From: Streptomyces sp. MspMP-M5
GTDB lineage: Bacteria; Actinomycetota; Actinomycetes; Streptomycetales; Streptomycetaceae
Length of the DNA: 64,000 nucleotides
Assembly: GCF_000373585.1 (NCBI RefSeq)
Contig: NZ_KB891901.1
Coordinates: 19,710-83,709, forward strand
Direction: 5' to 3'
In this document: in pieces, positions 61,017-64,000 of the stretch
Layout: each line of letters starts with the position of its first letter
Numbering within the stretch: the first letter of the stretch is position 1
Program-made: the position numbers and the translations under genes
Notes under the pieces: model-generated
Seen by the model: only the letters and a program-made list of their open reading frames with translations
Database searches by the model: none
Told to the model about the DNA's origin: nothing

Positions 61017-62435
61017 TCAGGCCGCCTCGTACTCCCAGTCCGGCTGGCCCTCCCCGTAGAGCCAGTCGTCGAACAGGTCGGTCAGGTCCACATCCGTGCG
61101 CTGCTTGCAGAAGGAGACAAAGTCGCCGCTGTCGGCGTTGGTGTGCCGGTACTTCTCCGGCCACTCCTTGAGGATCGAGAAGAACGTCTTGTCGCCGACG
61201 GCGTTCCGCAGCTGCTGGAGCACCATCGCGCCGCGCTCGTAGACCGGTGTCTCGGTGACGTCCGCCGGCGACGGCACCAGGCCCGGCGGGAAGTCCCAGC
61301 GGTCGTCGTCCTCGTCGGAGTCGTAGAGCGCGTCGAACTGCTGCTGCGGGGTGCGGCCGCCCTCGTGCTCCTCCCACAGCCACTCGGTATAGGTGGCGAA
61401 GCCCTCGTTGAGCCAGGTGTCCCGCCAGGTCTTCGGCGTCACCGAGTCGCCGAACCACTGGTGGGCGGTCTCGTGCACCACCGTCGAGGTGTCCGGCGCC
61501 CCGGCGTAGACCGGCTTGGTCTGGTTCTCCAGCGCCCCCCAGTCGATCCGCTCCGGTGTGTGGTCGACTATCGCGCCGGCCGACGAGAACGGATACGGGC
61601 CGAAGAGCTTGCTCTCCCACGCGATGATCTCCGGCAGCCGGGACAGCGGCTCCTTGCTGGCCTTGGCCTCCTGCGGGTCCACCGCGAGGTAGACGGGCAG
61701 TCCCTGCGGCGTGCGGGACTCCTGGACGTCGAACTTGCCGATGGTCGCGGTGGCGAGGTAGCTGGCCATCGGCTCGGCGTTGTGCCACTCGTAGGTGGTG
61801 CGCCCGCCGGCGGTCCGCTTGGACCGCAGCTCGCCGTTGGCGACCGCGGTGTAGCGCTCCGGCACGGTGATCCGGAAGTCGTAGGCGGCCTTGTCGCTGG
61901 GGTGGTTGTTGCCGGGGAACCACGTCATCGTCCCGGCCGGCTCCCCGGTGACGAACGCGCCGTCGGCGGTCTTGACCCAGCCCTCCGAGCCGCCGCCCAC
62001 GTCCTGCATCTCCTCCGGCGTCCCCCGGTAGCTGACGGTCGTCCGGAACTCGTCGCCCTTGCCTATCCCGGCGGACGGGCGGACCACCAGCTTGTGTCCC
62101 TTACGGCTGAAGTCGGCGTCCCGGCCGTCCACCCGGACGCCGGTCACCGTCATCCCCTGGAGGTCGAGCTGGAAGGAGCGCAGGTCCTCGCTCGCCTTGG
62201 CGGTGATCGCCGCGGTCCCGTCCAGGTGCTGTTCGGCCACGTCGTAACTGAGGTCGAGCCCGTAGTGGCGGACGTCGTAGCCACCGTTGCCGAGCGCCGG
62301 GAAGACCGGGTCGCCCACTCCGCCGCTGCCCGCCTTCCCCTTGACGGCCGTGCTGCCGGACGTACAGGAGGGCAGCAGCAGGGCGGCGGACAGTACGGCT
62401 ACGGCACCGCAGACACGGAAGGGACGACGCTTCAA
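61017..62435 (-). CDS. M1-family zinc metallopeptidase lipoprotein
   Basis: This 472-residue aminopeptidase-like protein has a short basic start and a lipobox LLLPSC (Cys24). The M1 motifs follow: GALENQ substrate loop, the zinc HExxH in VVHETAHQWFGD, and the third ligand Glu in WLNEGFATY. It is therefore likely an envelope-bound peptidase. The start is placed at TTG 62435, because GAGGAG lies just in front and this begins the signal peptide; no ATG is close. It is shorter than full M1 enzymes, ending after the catalytic domain. Confidence 0.9.
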   Translation of the reverse strand: MKRRPFRVCGAVAVLSAALLLPSCTSGSTAVKGKAGSGGVGDPVFPALGNGGYDVRHYGLDLSYDVAEQHLDGTAAITAKASEDLRSFQLDLQGMTVTGVRVDGRDADFSRKGHKLVVRPSAGIGKGDEFRTTVSYRGTPEEMQDVGGGSEGWVKTADGAFVTGEPAGTMTWFPGNNHPSDKAAYDFRITVPERYTAVANGELRSKRTAGGRTTYEWHNAEPMASYLATATIGKFDVQESRTPQGLPVYLAVDPQEAKASKEPLSRLPEIIAWESKLFGPYPFSSAGAIVDHTPERIDWGALENQTKPVYAGAPDTSTVVHETAHQWFGDSVTPKTWRDTWLNEGFATYTEWLWEEHEGGRTPQQQFDALYDSDEDDDRWDFPPGLVPSPADVTETPVYERGAMVLQQLRNAVGDKTFFSILKEWPEKYRHTNADSGDFVSFCKQRTDVDLTDLFDDWLYGEGQPDWEYEAA

Positions 62436-62687
62436 GGGGCTCCTCGGGCCGGGGACAGCAGGGAAGGACAAGTTCACCGACCTTACGGTCAATTCCGGCG
62501 AAACCGTCCGCCACGCCTTTCGAATGCGACGCGAATCACGCCGCGCGCCGCCGTGCAGGGCCGCCGACGGCCGTCCAGGGCCACCGAGGACCGCGGCACC
62601 GACCGCTCCGTGGACGCCCCCGCACCCCTTCCCCTCCCGGTGCGAGGATGGCCCCGACAGATCACGCACCACCGGCGAGGTGAACGC

Positions 62688-63500
62688 ATGGCCCAGAAGG
62701 TCGCCGTACTCGGCACCGGAAAAATCGGCGAAGCCCTGCTCAGCGGCATGATCCGCGGCGGCTGGGCACCCTCCGACCTGCTGGTCACCGCCCGCCGCCA
62801 GGAGCGCGCCGAGCAGCTCCGCACCCGCTACGGCGTCGAGGCGGTCAGCAACGCCGAGGCCGCCAAGGCCGCCGACACCCTGATCCTCACCGTCAAGCCC
62901 CAGGACATGGGCACCCTGCTGACGGAGCTGGCCCCGCACGTCCCCGCCGACCGCCTGGTCATCAGCGGCGCCGCCGGCATCCCCACCTCCTACTTCGAGG
63001 AGCGACTGGCCCCCGACACCCCGGTCGTCCGGGTCATGACGAACACCCCCGCCCTCGTCGACGAGGCGATGTCCGTCATCTCCGCCGGCACCCACGCCAC
63101 CGGCGCGCACCTCACCCTCGCCGAGGAGATCTTCGCGACCGTCGGCAAGACGCTGCGCGTCCCGGAGTCCCAGCAGGACGCCGCCACCGCCCTCTCCGGC
63201 TCCGGCCCGGCGTACTTCTACTTCCTCGTCGAGGCGATGACCGACGCCGGCATCCTGCTCGGCCTGCCCCGCGACAAGGCCCACGACCTGATCGTCCAGG
63301 CCGCCATCGGCGCCGCGGTGATGCTCCGCGACAGCGGCGAGCACCCCGTCAAGCTCCGCGAGAACGTCACCTCCCCCGCGGGCACCACCATCAACGCCAT
63401 CCGCGAACTGGAGAACCACGGCGTCCGCGCCGCCCTGATCGCCGCCCTGGAAGCCGCCCGCGACCGCAGCCGCGAACTCGCCACCGGCAACAACAACTAG
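62688..63500 (+). CDS. proC: Pyrroline-5-carboxylate reductase
   Basis: ProC (270 residues) makes proline from pyrroline-5-carboxylate with NAD(P)H. It has the Rossmann motif VAVLGTGKIGEALLSGMIRGG, VKPQDMGTLL, SGAAGIPTSYFEERL and VRVMTNTPALV. The signature ATALSGSGPAYFYFLVEAMTDAGILLGLPRD and ENVTSPAGTT are also present. ATG at 62688 begins directly at the fold. It is divergent from the M1 peptidase. Confidence 0.97.
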   Translation: MAQKVAVLGTGKIGEALLSGMIRGGWAPSDLLVTARRQERAEQLRTRYGVEAVSNAEAAKAADTLILTVKPQDMGTLLTELAPHVPADRLVISGAAGIPTSYFEERLAPDTPVVRVMTNTPALVDEAMSVISAGTHATGAHLTLAEEIFATVGKTLRVPESQQDAATALSGSGPAYFYFLVEAMTDAGILLGLPRDKAHDLIVQAAIGAAVMLRDSGEHPVKLRENVTSPAGTTINAIRELENHGVRAALIAALEAARDRSRELATGNNN

Positions 63501-63521
63501 CCCCGGCCGAGATACGCGAAC

Positions 63522-63540
63522 GGCCGCCGAAGCGGCGGCC
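63522..63540 (+). terminator. Hairpin after proC
   Basis: GGCCGCCG (63522-63529) pairs exactly with CGGCGGCC (63533-63540) around AAG, 22 bases past the proC stop. There is no U tract. Confidence 0.55.
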
Positions 63541-63595
63541 CAGCACCTGCGCGGTCATGCCCTCAACCGGCCCGGCACCCCTCCCCCACCGGGGT

Positions 63596-63624
63596 TTGAA
63601 GCACCTCATCCGCTCGTGTAGTGT
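63596..63624 (+). promoter_or_regulatory. Sigma-70-type promoter TTGAAG-N17-TAGTGT
   Basis: The -35 (63596-63601) and -10 (63619-63624) hexamers are exactly 17 bases apart and close to the HrdB consensus. It points right, toward the rRNA-like leader. No protein gene follows within the window, so it is probably the first of the rRNA operon promoters or drives an unseen short RNA. Confidence 0.6.
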
Positions 63625-63739
63625 TCTCCGAGTTGTCACGGAGCCGACGGCCCCGGACAGCCATCCCGCCGCTTCGCGGCAACCCACTACTGCACGGCCC
63701 CTCAACGGGACAGAATTCCGCATGCCGAAATTCGTTCCG

Positions 63740-64000
63740 GGCGTCTGATTAGGCGTCACCGAGGAATTCCGCTAAAGTAGTGAACACCCCGCCGACAGGG
63801 GAATCGGATCGAAATTCGAACCGCCCGCAACTCACCGAGAAGCGGACCGGAACGGAAAGAAGATCTGATAAAGTCGGAAAGGCCGAAAAGCGAAAGCGAA
63901 ACGGCCGACCCCGCTCCAGCAGGGGGCCAGAGACGGAAACGGATCTGGTAAGGTTGGAACCGCGAGAAAGCCGAAAGGCCGGATCGCACCGGCGAAAATC
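63740..64000 (+). promoter_or_regulatory. Probable multi-promoter leader of a ribosomal RNA operon
   Basis: Three similar boxes occur: TTCCGCTAAAGT (63767-63778), ATCTGATAAAGT (63863-63874) and ATCTGGTAAGGT (63943-63954). The last two are followed by CGGAA/TGGAA and spaced exactly 80 bases apart. They sit in purine-rich sequence with GGAACGGAAAG-like tracts. This is the pattern of tandem promoters and leader in Streptomyces rrn operons, as I remember them. The 16S gene would begin beyond the window. Confidence 0.65.

Larger units (their letters stand above)
63501..64000. other. Gene-free end of the window, leading into a probable rRNA operon
   Basis: No gene longer than a few codons is convincing here. 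It contains a hairpin after proC, one good promoter (63596-63624), and from ~63740 onward an AT-richer, purine-rich stretch with repeated -10-like boxes, annotated separately. Confidence 0.6.

Noticed and set aside
61017..63419. 800-residue version of the M1 peptidase with a long N-terminal part
   Set aside because: The extra 328 residues are antisense to proC and low complexity. The signal peptide and GAGGAG site mark the start at TTG 62435.
63557..63748. 63-codon frame after proC
   Set aside because: It spans the TTGAAG/TAGTGT promoter and a stem region, has no ribosome binding site and irregular codon use.

Overview
The window is high-GC actinobacterial chromosome and almost certainly Streptomyces. 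The reasons are G/C-rich third codon positions, frequent GTG starts, and a set of genes typical of the genus: lsr2, clpC, a sigE-cseA-cseB-cseC locus, disA-radA, and two XRE/DUF397 regulatory cassettes. The gene order resembles what I remember of the S. coelicolor SCO33xx region, but no search was run. I see no prophage, IS element, CRISPR array, tRNA or biosynthetic cluster.

Layout. 1-2.1 kb is the end of an osmoprotectant (glycine-betaine type) ABC importer. 2.1-8.6 kb has a coiled-coil membrane protein, an orphan NuoD paralog beside an NDUFAF7/MidA-family methyltransferase, and a NarL-type two-component system. 8.8-12 kb has a DUF5937/ArsR regulator facing a small gene across a perfect operator-like palindrome, then a PLP aldolase. 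12.2-18.4 kb is a cofactor cluster (DUF2520 Rossmann protein, panC, nadB, nadC, coaX) for pantothenate/CoA and NAD. 18.5-24.8 kb holds small conserved genes, a BlaI-type regulator, argA-type GNAT, lsr2 and clpC, closed by a strong terminator.

24.8-31.7 kb is more accessory: a 1068-residue NACHT-LRR NTPase, an M23 cell-wall peptidase with a long unexplained leader, and a TetR/MFS efflux pair. 31.7-33.5 kb is XRE/DUF397 cassette A. 33.5-37.1 kb is the SigE cell-envelope stress system. 37.7-49 kb is housekeeping: mutY, a PNPOx protein, disA, radA, a protein joining sigma-like, anti-sigma-like and BACON regions, a Cys-rich protein, Ppx/GppA and a TIM-barrel isomerase. 49.2-52.8 kb has ilvD, a toxin-antitoxin pair whose toxin is frameshifted, and a secreted trypsin-like protease. 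52.8-55.3 kb is XRE/DUF397 cassette B. 55.2-63.5 kb has a Ser/Thr kinase with a predicted extracellular PQQ propeller, SH3b and membrane proteins, a methyltransferase, an ECF41 sigma factor (SigJ type), an M1 peptidase lipoprotein and proC. The last ~260 bases look like the multi-promoter leader of a ribosomal RNA operon starting just past the window.

Most promising leads: (1) the orphan NuoD has Trp where canonical NuoD has the quinone-binding Tyr, keeps the Arg that NDUFAF7 methylates in mitochondria, and sits beside an NDUFAF7-family gene; (2) one polypeptide carries ECF-sigma-like regions, a ZAS-like zinc motif, a membrane helix and an outer BACON domain; (3) the NACHT-LRR protein, whose sensor half has visibly lower GC than its effector/NTPase half; (4) two XRE/DUF397 cassettes sharing a previously unnamed small-protein family.
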